In this document: positions 43,818-53,000 of the stretch, in pieces
How the letters are laid out: each line of letters opens with the position of its first letter
Position numbering within the stretch: position 1 is the first letter of the stretch
Assembly: GCA_964621615.1 (NCBI GenBank)
Contig: CAZUMW010000002.1
Span: forward strand, 62,001 to 126,000
From: CAZUMW01 sp964621615
GTDB lineage: Bacteria > Desulfobacterota > WTBG01 > CAIYCZ01 > CAIRTM01
Length of the DNA: 64,000 nucleotides
Direction: 5' to 3'
Notes under the pieces: generated by a model
What the model saw: the letters and a program-made list of their open reading frames with translations, nothing else
Told to the model about the DNA's origin: nothing
Database searches by the model: none
Made by a program: the position numbers and the translations under genes

Positions 43818-44462
43818 ATGAAGCCAGCTAACAAGGATGCCGGCGGTATAAAACTTGTCCTGTTTGACTATGGCGGGGTGCTTGCCGAGGAGGGGTTCCG
43901 CAACGGCCTCAAAGCCATTGCGAACAAACACGGCCAGAATCCGGAGCGGTTTTTTGCCGAAGCACAGGATCTTATTGCCCGCTGCGGATATCTGACCGGG
44001 CAATCATCCGAAGCCGTGTTCTGGGACGAGCTTAGAAAAAGCTGGAATATTGATGATTCCGACGAGGAGATGCGCGCAGAGCTTTTTTCGCGCTTTATTT
44101 TGCGGGGCTGGATGATAGAGCTGGTGAGCGCGCTGCGCCGCATGAGCCTTCTCACCGCAGTCCTGAGCGATCAGACAAACTGGCTGGATGAGCTTGATAA
44201 GCGCGACGGGTTTTTCGGCAGGTTTGACCGGGTGTTTAACAGCTACCATCTGCACAAAACCAAGCATGACCCGTCAGTCTTTGCCGATGTAACACGAGCG
44301 ATGGGCGTCCTTCCGGAGCACACCCTTTTTATTGACGACAGCCCGGGCAACGCCGAGCGTGCGCGATCCCGGGGGCTGCATGTCATTATGTATCAGGGCC
44401 GCGCGCAGCTTGAGTGTGAACTGGGAGTCTATATCTCCGGTATACGGGAGTGTAAGATCTGA
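43818..44462 (+). CDS. HAD-superfamily hydrolase, subfamily IA
   Basis: 214 residues. Motif I is 'LVLFDYGGVLAEEGF' with nucleophile D17; the motif II Ser/Thr region is 'LTAVLSDQTN', motif III Lys is in 'HLHKTKHDPSVF', and motif IV is 'LFIDDSPGNAERARSRGLHVI'. The 'DYGGV' start and helical cap place it among YihX-like phosphatases for small phosphosugars or nucleotides. Translationally adjacent to the aminopeptidase gene. Substrate unknown. Confidence 0.9.
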   Translation: MKPANKDAGGIKLVLFDYGGVLAEEGFRNGLKAIANKHGQNPERFFAEAQDLIARCGYLTGQSSEAVFWDELRKSWNIDDSDEEMRAELFSRFILRGWMIELVSALRRMSLLTAVLSDQTNWLDELDKRDGFFGRFDRVFNSYHLHKTKHDPSVFADVTRAMGVLPEHTLFIDDSPGNAERARSRGLHVIMYQGRAQLECELGVYISGIRECKI

Positions 44463-44795
44463 GCTCTTTTGATGGTGCGCCTTTCACGGCGCGATGATTT
44501 CGCCGACCCCGTATTCGATAAAACGCGTTTTTCACTCACCGCCCGTTCAGCACCTTCCCCGCCGGTAAAGCCAGGGTCGTAAAGGGTGCCAAATCCCATC
44601 AGGCGAAGCTTTTGTACCAGTATGCCCGGATCTGCATCGGTAGCACATGCTCATTGCCGCAGGAGGGTGGATTTTTTATTGGCATCAGCGCGCAGGATTC
44701 CAGGCTGCCGGGAACGACTGTTCCTGAAAGTGATCCCCCAGAATTAATTTGTATACTATGCCGCAAACAGATACAATCCATTTATTATGATACAC
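44463..44795. other. Intergenic region without a supported gene
   Basis: About 330 bp. Open frames here are short and lack ribosome sites. A minus-strand frame reading 'LRLMGFGTLYDPGFTGGEG' might be a gene remnant, but I cannot assign it. A TATACT near 44753 could be the -10 of the next gene. Confidence 0.35.
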
Positions 44796-45224
44796 ATGAA
44801 ACATGGTCAGAAACGGGAGCTTATCGGCTTCATACGCACCGTGCTTGGCTGCGGATGCCCTGATGAAGTCCTTTCAGACCTGAAGCTTTCAGAGCCTCTT
44901 GACGCATTCAGCGATATGCCCGTTGATTTTCTGGTGAATGCCGGGGGTCGCCTTCTTGTCGCGCTGTGCATATGCCACAGACAGACGGCGCTGGAGCAGC
45001 AGCTCAGCCGGTGTTTTGAAACAGGCAGGCGTATGAGGGACGAGGAAGGGTTTAACCGGTTCCGCTTTGTTGCGGCGGTAAACGACCCGGAACGTTCTGC
45101 CCCGTCTCTGCAGGACCGTTTCGACAGCCTGCAGGGCTCTGATGACAGGCTGCACCTTCATATAGTCGATCCCTCAGCGCTGCCGGGCTTTTTCGCTGAG
45201 TTGCAGCGATCACACCTTTCATAA
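44796..45224 (+). CDS. Conserved hypothetical protein
   Basis: About 142 residues, soluble, rich in Arg and Asp. 'FIRTVLGCGCPDEVLSDL' near the start and 'RFRFVAAVNDPERSA' in the middle suggest a small alpha/beta protein with three Cys near the N-terminus that could bind metal ('CGCP', 'CICH'). ATG 44796 or 44787 can serve. It lies upstream of a methyltransferase gene. No function assigned. Confidence 0.6.
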   Translation: MKHGQKRELIGFIRTVLGCGCPDEVLSDLKLSEPLDAFSDMPVDFLVNAGGRLLVALCICHRQTALEQQLSRCFETGRRMRDEEGFNRFRFVAAVNDPERSAPSLQDRFDSLQGSDDRLHLHIVDPSALPGFFAELQRSHLS

Positions 45225-45314
45225 TATTATCATAATATGGTGTCCGGCCACACCGCATCTGATCGCGTGAATATGTTCATATTACGCATTGTTGGGGGGG
45301 GAGGAAAAGCCCAG

Positions 45315-45872
45315 ATGATCAGGCGGAAAAATCACGTATGTCCTGTTGAGCGTGCAGGAAGCCTTGACGGCAGGCTTCGGCAATGGATACACAGGCCCGA
45401 AAAAATACTGAGGCCGTATGTAAAAGAAGGAATGACCACGCTTGATCTCGGCTGCGGGCCGGGCTTCTTTACTGTTGCCATGGCACATATGGTTGGTGCA
45501 CAGGGACGCGTTATTGCAGCGGACCTGCAGAAGGGAATGCTTGATAGGCTCAAAAATAAGGTATCCGCAACGGCGCTGGAGCACCGTGTTGTTTTCCACC
45601 TGTGCGAGCGGGAAACAATAGGCGTATCGGAGAGCGTGGATTTTACCCTGGCGTTTTATGTGGTTCATGAAATTCCCGACCAGTCGGCTTTTTTTGGAGA
45701 ATTAGCATCTATAATGCAGCCGGGCGGATATGCCCTTGTTGTTGAGCCCCCGCTTCATGTGTCCGGGTCGGCTTTTGATGAAATGATCCGGATCGCTGGT
45801 GGTGCCGGATTTTCATCGTCAGAGGGTCCGAAAATATTTTTTGGCAAAAGCGTTATCTTGAAAAATTTGTAG
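45315..45872 (+). CDS. Class I SAM-dependent methyltransferase
   Basis: About 185 residues. Motif I 'TTLDLGCGPGFFTVAMAHMVG', motif post-I 'RVIAADLQKGMLDRLKNK', and 'VDFTLAFYVVHEIPDQSAFFGELASIMQPGGYALVVEP' (motifs II-III) are of the Ubie/Methyltransf_25 type. GGAGGA at 45299-45304 supports ATG 45315 over the open frame from 45237. It follows the conserved gene at 44796 by 90 bp. Substrate unknown. Confidence 0.88.
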   Translation: MIRRKNHVCPVERAGSLDGRLRQWIHRPEKILRPYVKEGMTTLDLGCGPGFFTVAMAHMVGAQGRVIAADLQKGMLDRLKNKVSATALEHRVVFHLCERETIGVSESVDFTLAFYVVHEIPDQSAFFGELASIMQPGGYALVVEPPLHVSGSAFDEMIRIAGGAGFSSSEGPKIFFGKSVILKNL

Positions 45873-45945
45873 CACATGCAGGTCTTTCGTGCGTCCGCTC
45901 GGCAATCGAAAGCCTCCGCAGAGCGTGAACAGGTGACCGAACACT

Positions 45946-46443
45946 GTGAATATATTTATCCTTGACCGCGACATTAAAACCTGCGCGCGGTATCATGCGG
46001 ATCAGCATGTAATTAAGATGATACTCGAAAGCGCACAAATGCTCTGCACGGTTATTAACGAAAGCGGCGGGTCAGCTCCCTACCGTTCAACCCACTGGAA
46101 CCATCCCTGCACGCTCTGGGCGGCTGCGTCACTGTCAAACTGGCAGTGGCTCAGGAGCCTGGCTGTGGCGCTGAACGATGAATATCGCTATCGGTTCCAG
46201 GCTGCTTCAGATCATGAATCAGCACGTGTGGTGCGCGCGCTTACCCTTCCCGCTATAACGGACAAAGGGATTACTGAGTTCGTCCAGGCTATGCCTGAAA
46301 AATACCGGGTGCCGGGCGATGCGGTGCAAGCCTATCGCCGCTTCTATATCGGTGAAAAAGCCCGGTTTGCAAAATGGTCCCGGCGCAGGCCGCCGAAATG
46401 GTTTGCGAACAGTGCGTGGGCTCATGTAAAAAATGATAGCTGA
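45946..46443 (+). CDS. Conserved protein of a phage/bacterial family, unknown function
   Basis: 165 residues from GTG 45946. The segment order 'NIFILDRDIKTCARYHADQHVIKMILESAQML', 'STHWNHPCTLWAAASLSNWQWL', 'MPEKYRVPGDAVQAYRRFYIGEKARFAKW' matches a small conserved family I have seen in both phage and bacterial genomes, without an experimentally known role. Conserved His (HADQH, THWNHPC) could bind metal. It lies 73 bp after the methyltransferase. Confidence 0.7.
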   Translation: MNIFILDRDIKTCARYHADQHVIKMILESAQMLCTVINESGGSAPYRSTHWNHPCTLWAAASLSNWQWLRSLAVALNDEYRYRFQAASDHESARVVRALTLPAITDKGITEFVQAMPEKYRVPGDAVQAYRRFYIGEKARFAKWSRRRPPKWFANSAWAHVKNDS

Positions 46444-46602
46444 CCGCTTCGCTTTTGTGCCGAAGCGCCGCGCCGCACGGAAGCGGAAGGCTTTATTTTT
46501 GTCCTGTGCGCACAGCGCTCGGGAAACCGCAAACAAAAAAGCAAAACAGTGGTTAGCAGCACATAGGGGTAGCGTCAAAAACAGGTGCTTTTTTTGAGAG
46601 AC

Positions 46603-47892
46603 TTACCGAATCACCCTGGCCTGTGTGCGCGCAAGCGTTTCAAGCAGTGTCGCCCCTGCTGAGCCGGCATCGGTATTGCGGTACACTGCCTGCAGCCGCT
46701 GTGCATTTTCGAGAATGGTTCGGTCGGTGAGGGCTGTTGTGAGCGCTGCCCGGAGGCGGTCGGCTGTGAGCCGCCGGTAGGGAACCCTTACGGAAACGCC
46801 CGCAGCAACGCATCTGCTTGCAGTTTCGTACAGATCCTGCGTAACGGGAACAACCACTGACGGCAGCCCGTGTCTGATTGTGTCCTGGGCTATGCCCTGC
46901 CCGCCGTGATGGATAACCGCCGCTGCGCGGGGAAGGATTCTGGCGTGCGGAACAAACTGCTCCACGCGCAAGTTGTCTGGAACGCTTCCCAGCGCGGCAG
47001 TGTCTATATTTCTTCCCACGGCCATGACCACCTGATAGGGCTCATTTTTCAGGGCGTCCCGAACGACCGTGAAATAGGAAAGCGAACGGAATATCTGCAC
47101 GGTTCCCAAGGTAGCGTATATGAGCGGCCTGTCCTCCGGCAGTGTATCGATCCAGTCAAATGCCGCCTCATCGGTCAGGCTTTTGCCCCAGGACGCGGGG
47201 CCTACCAGGTGTGCTTGAGCCGGCCAGTCGGAGCGCTTGTATTCGAATCCCTCACAGGTGAAAACGAGAATCAGATACGGGGAAAGGGGCCCGTACAGCA
47301 CACAGCGCCTGGATGGGGCCAGGTTTAAGGATGCGCGCACCCGGTTAAAGTCTGCATCGAAAGCGCGAAGAAACAAATCCTGACCGGCGCGTATGATACC
47401 GTAACAGAAGCGTGCCAGCGGGCTATTAGAGGGCGGCAGCCCCCATGTAGTGAACGGCGGCGCGTCGCGGGTTGGGATAAAGCCGGGTATCGGGCAGGAG
47501 GTTGCCCACAGCAGGCCGCAGGCTTCAGCAACAAACGCTCCGGCATAGGTTATCGAGTCGGTAACAACGGCGTCAGGGACAAAGCGCTCAACAGCATTTC
47601 TCAGATCACCAACCGTTTCCCCGGCGTGCTCAGCGAGCACCTTGATGCCGTAGTAATTGCCCCGCATCCCTTTGTGGCGGAGCATTTTATTTGTCAGGCT
47701 GCTCATGCGGGAATGCCAGCCGGGAGGGCCGGCGGAAAAAAATTCAAGGCCGGCCGATTCGATGCTGTAGCGGAAATCAGACCCGGTAGCAACAACAACA
47801 TGATGGCCGCGGCCCGCAAGCTCCACCGCCGAAGGCAGCATCGGATTTATATGCCCCAGCTGAGGCACAACGGAAAAAAGAAATCGCGCCAC
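46603..47892 (-). CDS. Glycosyltransferase, GT1/MGT type
   Basis: 429 residues of the GT-B fold. N-terminal 'FLFSVVPQLGHINPMLPSAVELAGRGHHVVVATG' is the acceptor-side signature; the donor-binding region is 'AAAVIHHGGQGIAQDTIRHGLPSVVVPVTQDLYETASRCVAAGVSV', with the H-H-G-G motif of macrolide and flavonoid glycosyltransferases. Likely transfers a sugar from UDP- or dTDP-sugar to a hydrophobic product. It runs 15 bp after the methyltransferase gene at 47908 and faces away from the NRPS; membership in the same pathway is likely but not proven. Confidence 0.9.
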   Translation of the reverse strand: MARFLFSVVPQLGHINPMLPSAVELAGRGHHVVVATGSDFRYSIESAGLEFFSAGPPGWHSRMSSLTNKMLRHKGMRGNYYGIKVLAEHAGETVGDLRNAVERFVPDAVVTDSITYAGAFVAEACGLLWATSCPIPGFIPTRDAPPFTTWGLPPSNSPLARFCYGIIRAGQDLFLRAFDADFNRVRASLNLAPSRRCVLYGPLSPYLILVFTCEGFEYKRSDWPAQAHLVGPASWGKSLTDEAAFDWIDTLPEDRPLIYATLGTVQIFRSLSYFTVVRDALKNEPYQVVMAVGRNIDTAALGSVPDNLRVEQFVPHARILPRAAAVIHHGGQGIAQDTIRHGLPSVVVPVTQDLYETASRCVAAGVSVRVPYRRLTADRLRAALTTALTDRTILENAQRLQAVYRNTDAGSAGATLLETLARTQARVIR

Positions 47893-47907
47893 AGGAAATT
47901 CTCCGGG

Positions 47908-48552
47908 TCAGACTTTTATGAGTATCGCTTCTGCATCAACGCCGCCGAAAAGCCCCATGAAGGTGCGCTCCCTTTTTGTAATCCGGAAATCAGTCAGCCG
48001 GAGGCCGCTGCTTTCGCCCAGCGCCCGTACCCTGTTTAAAAATGTTTCATTGCCCAGAAGCCATATCGGTCCGTCACAGGGGTGATTTACTATCCTGTTG
48101 GGTGCCTTGTGCTCTTTTGCTCCGACAATGTCGAAAATAACAAAAGCGCCGCCCGGCTTGAGAACTCTGGACACCTCACCAAAAAGACGTCCGTGATCAA
48201 GCAAATGATGAAAAGCGTCAGCAACGACAACCTTGTCAAAAGTCCGGTCTCGAAAGCACAGCCGGTACGCTGTGCCGGCGACGCCGTTTTTTATTCGTCC
48301 CTTTTTCCTGCCGAATGCAACAAAGCGCGGATTAATATCCAGGCTGACTGTGCGGAGGCCCGCCTTGTCGTTAAATAGCCGTGAGCAGCGGCCGGTGCCG
48401 CACCCGAGCTCAAGAACCAGCCCGTCCCCGGCCGAAATACTGACTTTGCGGAAGCGTTTGAGCAGGATATCGGGAAAATGCCCTATAAAATCAAGAAGTT
48501 CATAAGCCCGCGCGTAGCGGTAATTTATGCGTGCGTAAAGTGAAGGTTTCAC
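47908..48552 (-). CDS. SAM-dependent methyltransferase, Methyltransf_11 type
   Basis: 214 residues. Motif I 'LVLELGCGTGRCSRLF', acidic loop 'TVSLDINPRFVAFGRKKG', 'DKVVVADAFHHLLDHGRLFGEVSRVLKPGGAFVIFDI'. Typical of small-molecule or lipid methylation. It is the first gene of a two-gene minus-strand unit with the glycosyltransferase and is divergent from the PP-loop gene. Confidence 0.88.
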   Translation of the reverse strand: MKPSLYARINYRYARAYELLDFIGHFPDILLKRFRKVSISAGDGLVLELGCGTGRCSRLFNDKAGLRTVSLDINPRFVAFGRKKGRIKNGVAGTAYRLCFRDRTFDKVVVADAFHHLLDHGRLFGEVSRVLKPGGAFVIFDIVGAKEHKAPNRIVNHPCDGPIWLLGNETFLNRVRALGESSGLRLTDFRITKRERTFMGLFGGVDAEAILIKV

Positions 48553-48760
48553 CGTTGCGGGACTCTCAGCTTGATGGTGGAAACCGTTTCTTTATATGAT
48601 ATCTCAGTGGGAGTGTCAACAAATGAACAGGACCGCCGGGGATGTTTGTGCTGTTCGAGAAGTAAAAAGTATTTCAAAATACAAATTATTTTGATAACAT
48701 AATATCCCATAAGTTATGTTTTTCCGGTATTACCTTTAGGCGGTATTTGAAGGAGAAACG

Positions 48761-49768
48761 GTGAATCAAAGCAGTCGCTGTCTGCAATGCGTTATGCCGG
48801 AGGTCACTGGGCATGTTGATTTTGACGAAGGCGGTGTGTGCAGTATGTGCCGCCGCCTGGCAGAAAACACACACCGGAGCCCAGACCCGGAGCCCGGCGG
48901 CATTGAGGCGCTTCGTGAGGCAGTGGCGTGTATCAAGCGGGATTATCCCTGCAGCGGCGATTATGACTGTATCGCTGCCGTTTCCGGCGGCAAAGACAGC
49001 ACCATGGCCCTGCATATTGTAAAAAAGCAGCTGCGCCTGAGCCCTCTGGCCGTGTTTGTGGACAACGGCTTCTGCAGCGACACCATGTACCGGAATGTTA
49101 TCAGCGCAACCGACATACTTGACGTTGACCTGATTATAATCAAGCCCCGCCTCATAAAAGCCCTGTTCAAATATCTGCTGCCATTGAAAAAGCCTATATA
49201 TTACTGTAGGGTCTGTAATGCCCTGATTGACAGATACCTGCGCGAAACCGCAGCCCGCCATGGTGTGACCCTTTTGGTTGGCGGCTATACAAAGGGACAG
49301 GATTTTCTTAAAGGCAGGGAGCTGTTCTGGATATACAGGACTTCTGATGAGCAGCTGTGCGAGGCTACTGCGGGCCTTGCCGATTTCAGAGAGGTTCATG
49401 AAATGTTTCAGAGCCTGTCGCTTTATTTTCATAAGACGTTTAATGACGTATGTCTGGTTTCACCCTTTCAGTATGTGGATTATAATGAGCGTGAGATTCT
49501 CGAAACTATTTCGCGCGATCTTAACTTTCAGCTGCCGTCAGACAGCTGGCCGGCCGGATCGACAAACTGCCTGTTCAATGTTGTGTCACAATTTTTGGCC
49601 GTAAGCTTTTTCGGCTACTCTCAGCATGAGGTGGAAATCAGCATGCTGGTCCGTAACGGAGAGATGACCAGGCAGCGGGCGCTTGAAATTGTCAACACCC
49701 CCATGCCTCAGGAACACATAAACATGGTGCTGGGAAGGCTCGGCCTTGTCAGTCATCAAATACTGTAG
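48761..49768 (+). CDS. PP-loop (ATP-pyrophosphatase) amidotransferase-like protein, WbpG-related
   Basis: 335 residues from GTG 48761 behind AAGGAG. Two zinc knuckles open the protein ('CLQCVMPEV' and 'CSMCRR'), then the PP-loop 'IAAVSGGKDSTMALHIV' that adenylates a carbonyl or hydroxyl, and 'KPIYYCRVCNALIDRYLRETAARHGVTLLVGG'. This architecture is that of N-acetyl-sugar amidotransferases (WbpG/PseA-like) which make amidines from acetamido groups. Here it stands upstream of the NRPS on the same strand, so it may amidate the product or a sugar. No glutaminase partner is adjacent. Confidence 0.82.
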   Translation: MNQSSRCLQCVMPEVTGHVDFDEGGVCSMCRRLAENTHRSPDPEPGGIEALREAVACIKRDYPCSGDYDCIAAVSGGKDSTMALHIVKKQLRLSPLAVFVDNGFCSDTMYRNVISATDILDVDLIIIKPRLIKALFKYLLPLKKPIYYCRVCNALIDRYLRETAARHGVTLLVGGYTKGQDFLKGRELFWIYRTSDEQLCEATAGLADFREVHEMFQSLSLYFHKTFNDVCLVSPFQYVDYNEREILETISRDLNFQLPSDSWPAGSTNCLFNVVSQFLAVSFFGYSQHEVEISMLVRNGEMTRQRALEIVNTPMPQEHINMVLGRLGLVSHQIL

Positions 49769-49804
49769 AACAAGCGTGTCCAGAGTAAATTAAAGCAATT
49801 GAGC

Positions 49805-49843
49805 AAAAGCCGGTCCGGGCGGGCCTCTGGGCAGCCTCCGCCA
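49805..49843 (+). repeat. Dispersed hairpin repeat, diverged copy
   Basis: AAGCCGGTCCGGGCGGGCCT and the following CTCTG...GCCTCCGCCAC align with the copy at 6926-6984 with several changes. Orientation is opposite to the neighbouring copy at 49985-50045. Confidence 0.45.
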
Positions 49844-49984
49844 CATGAAGCCTCACTTCATGAACGGCACTATGCTGCCCAATGAAATATGTTACAGGCA
49901 TTGTGCAGGGATTGCCCCGGGCAGCGCCTTCCGCCGGGCCGTGTGTGTGATGAATAGTAACGGCACGTACCGCTGCATAACCTC

Positions 49985-50045
49985 TTGAAGCTGGTGCGGG
50001 GGCATTGCAGAGCCCCGCCCGAAACGGCTTCGTTAGATTATTGTG
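49985..50045 (-). repeat. Dispersed hairpin repeat, copy 2 (attC-like features)
   Basis: Reverse complement of the 6926 copy at about 50 of 60 positions. It folds as GCGGGGGC (49996-50003) with GCCCCGC (50012-50018), and outward GAAGC (49987-49991) with GCTTC (50027-50031) and TAAC (49978-49981) with GTTA (50032-50035). GTTAGAT (50032-50038) fits an integron attC R' core, but the 6926 copy lacks it, so a simple repeat is the safer reading. Confidence 0.65.
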
Positions 50046-50079
50046 GACACCAGTGACTGTAGAATAACAAGAGGCTAAA

Positions 50080-53000
50080 ATGTCCGGACAAAAAAAGTTC
50101 AGCTGCGTTCTGTTTGGAACCACAAGTCTTCTTATCCGCTGCGGCGATCTTATCAAACACCGCGGCCACACGATTACGGGAGTTGTTTCGTCCGACCCGG
50201 CGGTGTGCTCGTGGGCTGAAAAAAATTCGATTGCCTGCATTGCTCCCGGGGAAGATCCGGCCGGTTTTCTTGCCCGGGACCCTTTTGACGTGCTGTTCAG
50301 CATTATCAACCCGGCAATTCTGCAGCCGCCGATTCTGGACTTGCCTCGTAAGTATGCGATCAACTATCACGACGCCTTGCTGCCCCGGTATGCAGGCATG
50401 CATGCCACTTCCTGGGCACTCCTGAACCGGGAGCCGCAGCACGGCGTAACCTGGCACATTATGGAGCCGGGCGTCGACACGGGCGCTGTTTTGAAGCAGC
50501 GCTGCGTAACGGTAGGTGAGCGCGATACCGCCTTCAGCCTCAACCTTAAATGCTTTGAGGCTGCGATAAGCTCATTTTCAGAACTGCTGGAAGAGCTTGC
50601 AGCCGGCCGGGAAAAGCCCGTAGTACAGAAGAAGGATGAACGGTCCTACTTCGGCAAATATCGGCGCCCCGAGGCAGGGTGCGTGCTTTCATGGCGCCGA
50701 GGCCATGCAGAGATTGACGCCCTTGTCAGGGCGCTGGATTTCGGTTACGTGGAAAATCCTGTCGGGGTTCCTAAAATAGCAGTTGAAAACAGCTTTGTTA
50801 TTGTTTCTAAATCACACATAGCAGGATCATCATCAGGCGCTGCACCCGGCACAATTGTAGCCTGTGATGATCGATCGGTGCAGGTGGCCACGGCCGGGCG
50901 CGATCTTGTTCTTGATCGTTTGCACGAACTCGATGGATCCCCGCTTCCCCTTCATGATTTTATGACCAGGTACCGGCTCAGCACAGGGGCCCGTCTTCCG
51001 GGACTTACCCCTGATACAGAGCACAGGCTTACAGCACTCTACAGTGATACCTGCAGGCATGAGGCCTACTGGGCCGAACAGCTGCTGCATGCGAGCCCGG
51101 TTTCGCTGACAGCAGATCGTTTGCTTTCGCCCTCCTGCCCGCAGCACCGGCTTGCCAGCGTTCTGCTGCGGGTGCCGAAACCGTTTATTCGTCTGAGCGA
51201 ATCGGCCGGCGGCCCTGATCGCTGTCGGCAGCTGATTGCAGCATTTGCCGCATACATATCACGAGTCACCGAAGCTGATGATTTTGCCCTGGGATATATG
51301 CATGAGCAGCTGAGCGGCAGAATAGACGGTTTGGAAGCTTTTTTTGCATCGTGTGTGCCCCTTGTGCTGAAAGCCGGGCAGCAGGCATCCTTTGTAAATA
51401 GGATGGAACAAACGGCCGCAAGTGTTGCTGAGGCCGAGCGCCGCATTACCTATCCCAATGACCTGTTTGCCCGCTATCCTTGGCTGGAGCAGGCGGAGCC
51501 GGCTGTGCGGCGGGCCGCATTCCCGATCGCGGTGAGCAGGGTTCGCAGCCTCGATGACTATACAGCACCGCCGAACAGCCAGTGCGCGCTGGTTGTTTCC
51601 GACGATGTACGCGCCTGCCGGCTGGTGTTTGACACAAGCGTATTCAGCCGGGATTTTATGTACCGCATGCGGGAGCATCTTTGCTCTTTTATGCAGGCTG
51701 TCGGGGATAATCCCGACAGGCCAGTTGAAACACTTCCTCTTCTGACACCCGGCGAGCGCCAGAAAATAATAAACGAGTGGAACAGCACTGCAGCGGATTA
51801 TGACCGGGGCGCCTGCATACACAGGCTTTTTGAAACACAGGCCTCTCGAAGCCCCCGCAATATCGCAACCGTGTTTGGCGGCACGGCGTTAACCTATGAG
51901 GAGCTTAACAAAAAAGCAAACCAGATTGCCTGGCACCTGCACAAAAAGGGGGTCGGACCCGGTGCGCTTGTCGGCATCAGCCTTGACCGGTCTCATGAAA
52001 TGATTATCGGTTTGCTGGCGATACTGAAAGCAGGGGGCGCCTATGTCCCGCTCGAGCCCTCATTTCCCCGTGAGCGGCTGCTGTCAATCGTGCGCAGTGC
52101 CGGAATCAGGAACATTCTCACGCAGAAAAAACACGCCGGTCTCTTTGCCGGGGCCGATGCCGTGCTGATTGAAACAGATCGTGAAGCAGAAACAATTGCA
52201 CAGGAGAATACCGGGGAGGGCCCCTCGTGTGCAGCAGCGCCTGATACCACCGCCTATGTTATTTTCACCTCAGGCAGCACAGGTAAGCCGAAGGGCGCTG
52301 TTGTCGCACACCGGCCCGTTATAAACCTTATCCAGTGGGCACACAGAACCTTTTCGTTTTCTGAAAGAGATTCCGTTCTGTTTGTCACAGCGCTCAGCTT
52401 TGACCTGTCTGTTTTTGATGTATTCGGCCTGCTTGCCTGCGGCGGAACCATACACATTGTGAGCGACGAGCGCCGTAGAGATGTCAACTATCTTGTCGAT
52501 ATGATGCTGGAGGGGCGGATAACATTCTGGGATTCAGCGCCGGCAGCTCTTGATATGCTTGTTCCTGCTTTGCGGTCCAGGCAGCAGCTTTCAGATCCGG
52601 CTCTCAGGCTGGTTTTTCTAAGCGGGGACTGGATTCCTCTGTCATTACCCGATACGATAAGGCGGCATTTCCCCCGGGCAGAGGTAGTTGCGCTGGGCGG
52701 CGCGACAGAAGCAACGGTGTGGTCGAACTTTTTTCGCTTCGATGCAGTGGACCCGGCCTGGAAGAGCATTCCCTACGGGCGCCCTATTCAGAACGCGCGC
52801 TATTATATCCTGGACCGGCGCCTTAACCCGTGTCCTGTCGGCGTTGCAGGAGATTTGTACATAGGCGGCGAGTGTCTGAGCAGCGGCTACCTCAACGAGC
52901 CGGAGCTGACAGCACAGAGCTTCCTGCATGATCCCTTCGCCGATCTGCCGGATGCACGAATGTACCGGACCGGAGACAGAGCCCGGTTTTATCCCGACGG

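Larger units (their letters stand above)
49769..50079. other. Intergenic region before the NRPS, holding two inverted repeat copies
   Basis: 310 bp. It contains a diverged copy (49805-49843) and a good inverted copy (49985-50045) of the dispersed repeat, 240 bp apart in opposite orientation, plus a small hairpin ATGAAG-CCTCA-CTTCAT near 49846. The whole could be a non-autonomous element about 240 bp long. The NRPS ribosome site AAGAGG follows at ~50070. Confidence 0.5.

Noticed and set aside
44463..44795. tRNA or small RNA in the gap after the HAD gene
   Set aside because: No cloverleaf arms or CCA-type end could be drawn by eye.
49978..50038. Integron attC site
   Set aside because: GTTAGAT and paired outer arms fit, but spacing is asymmetric, the sister copy at 6926 lacks the core, and no integrase or cassette array is seen.
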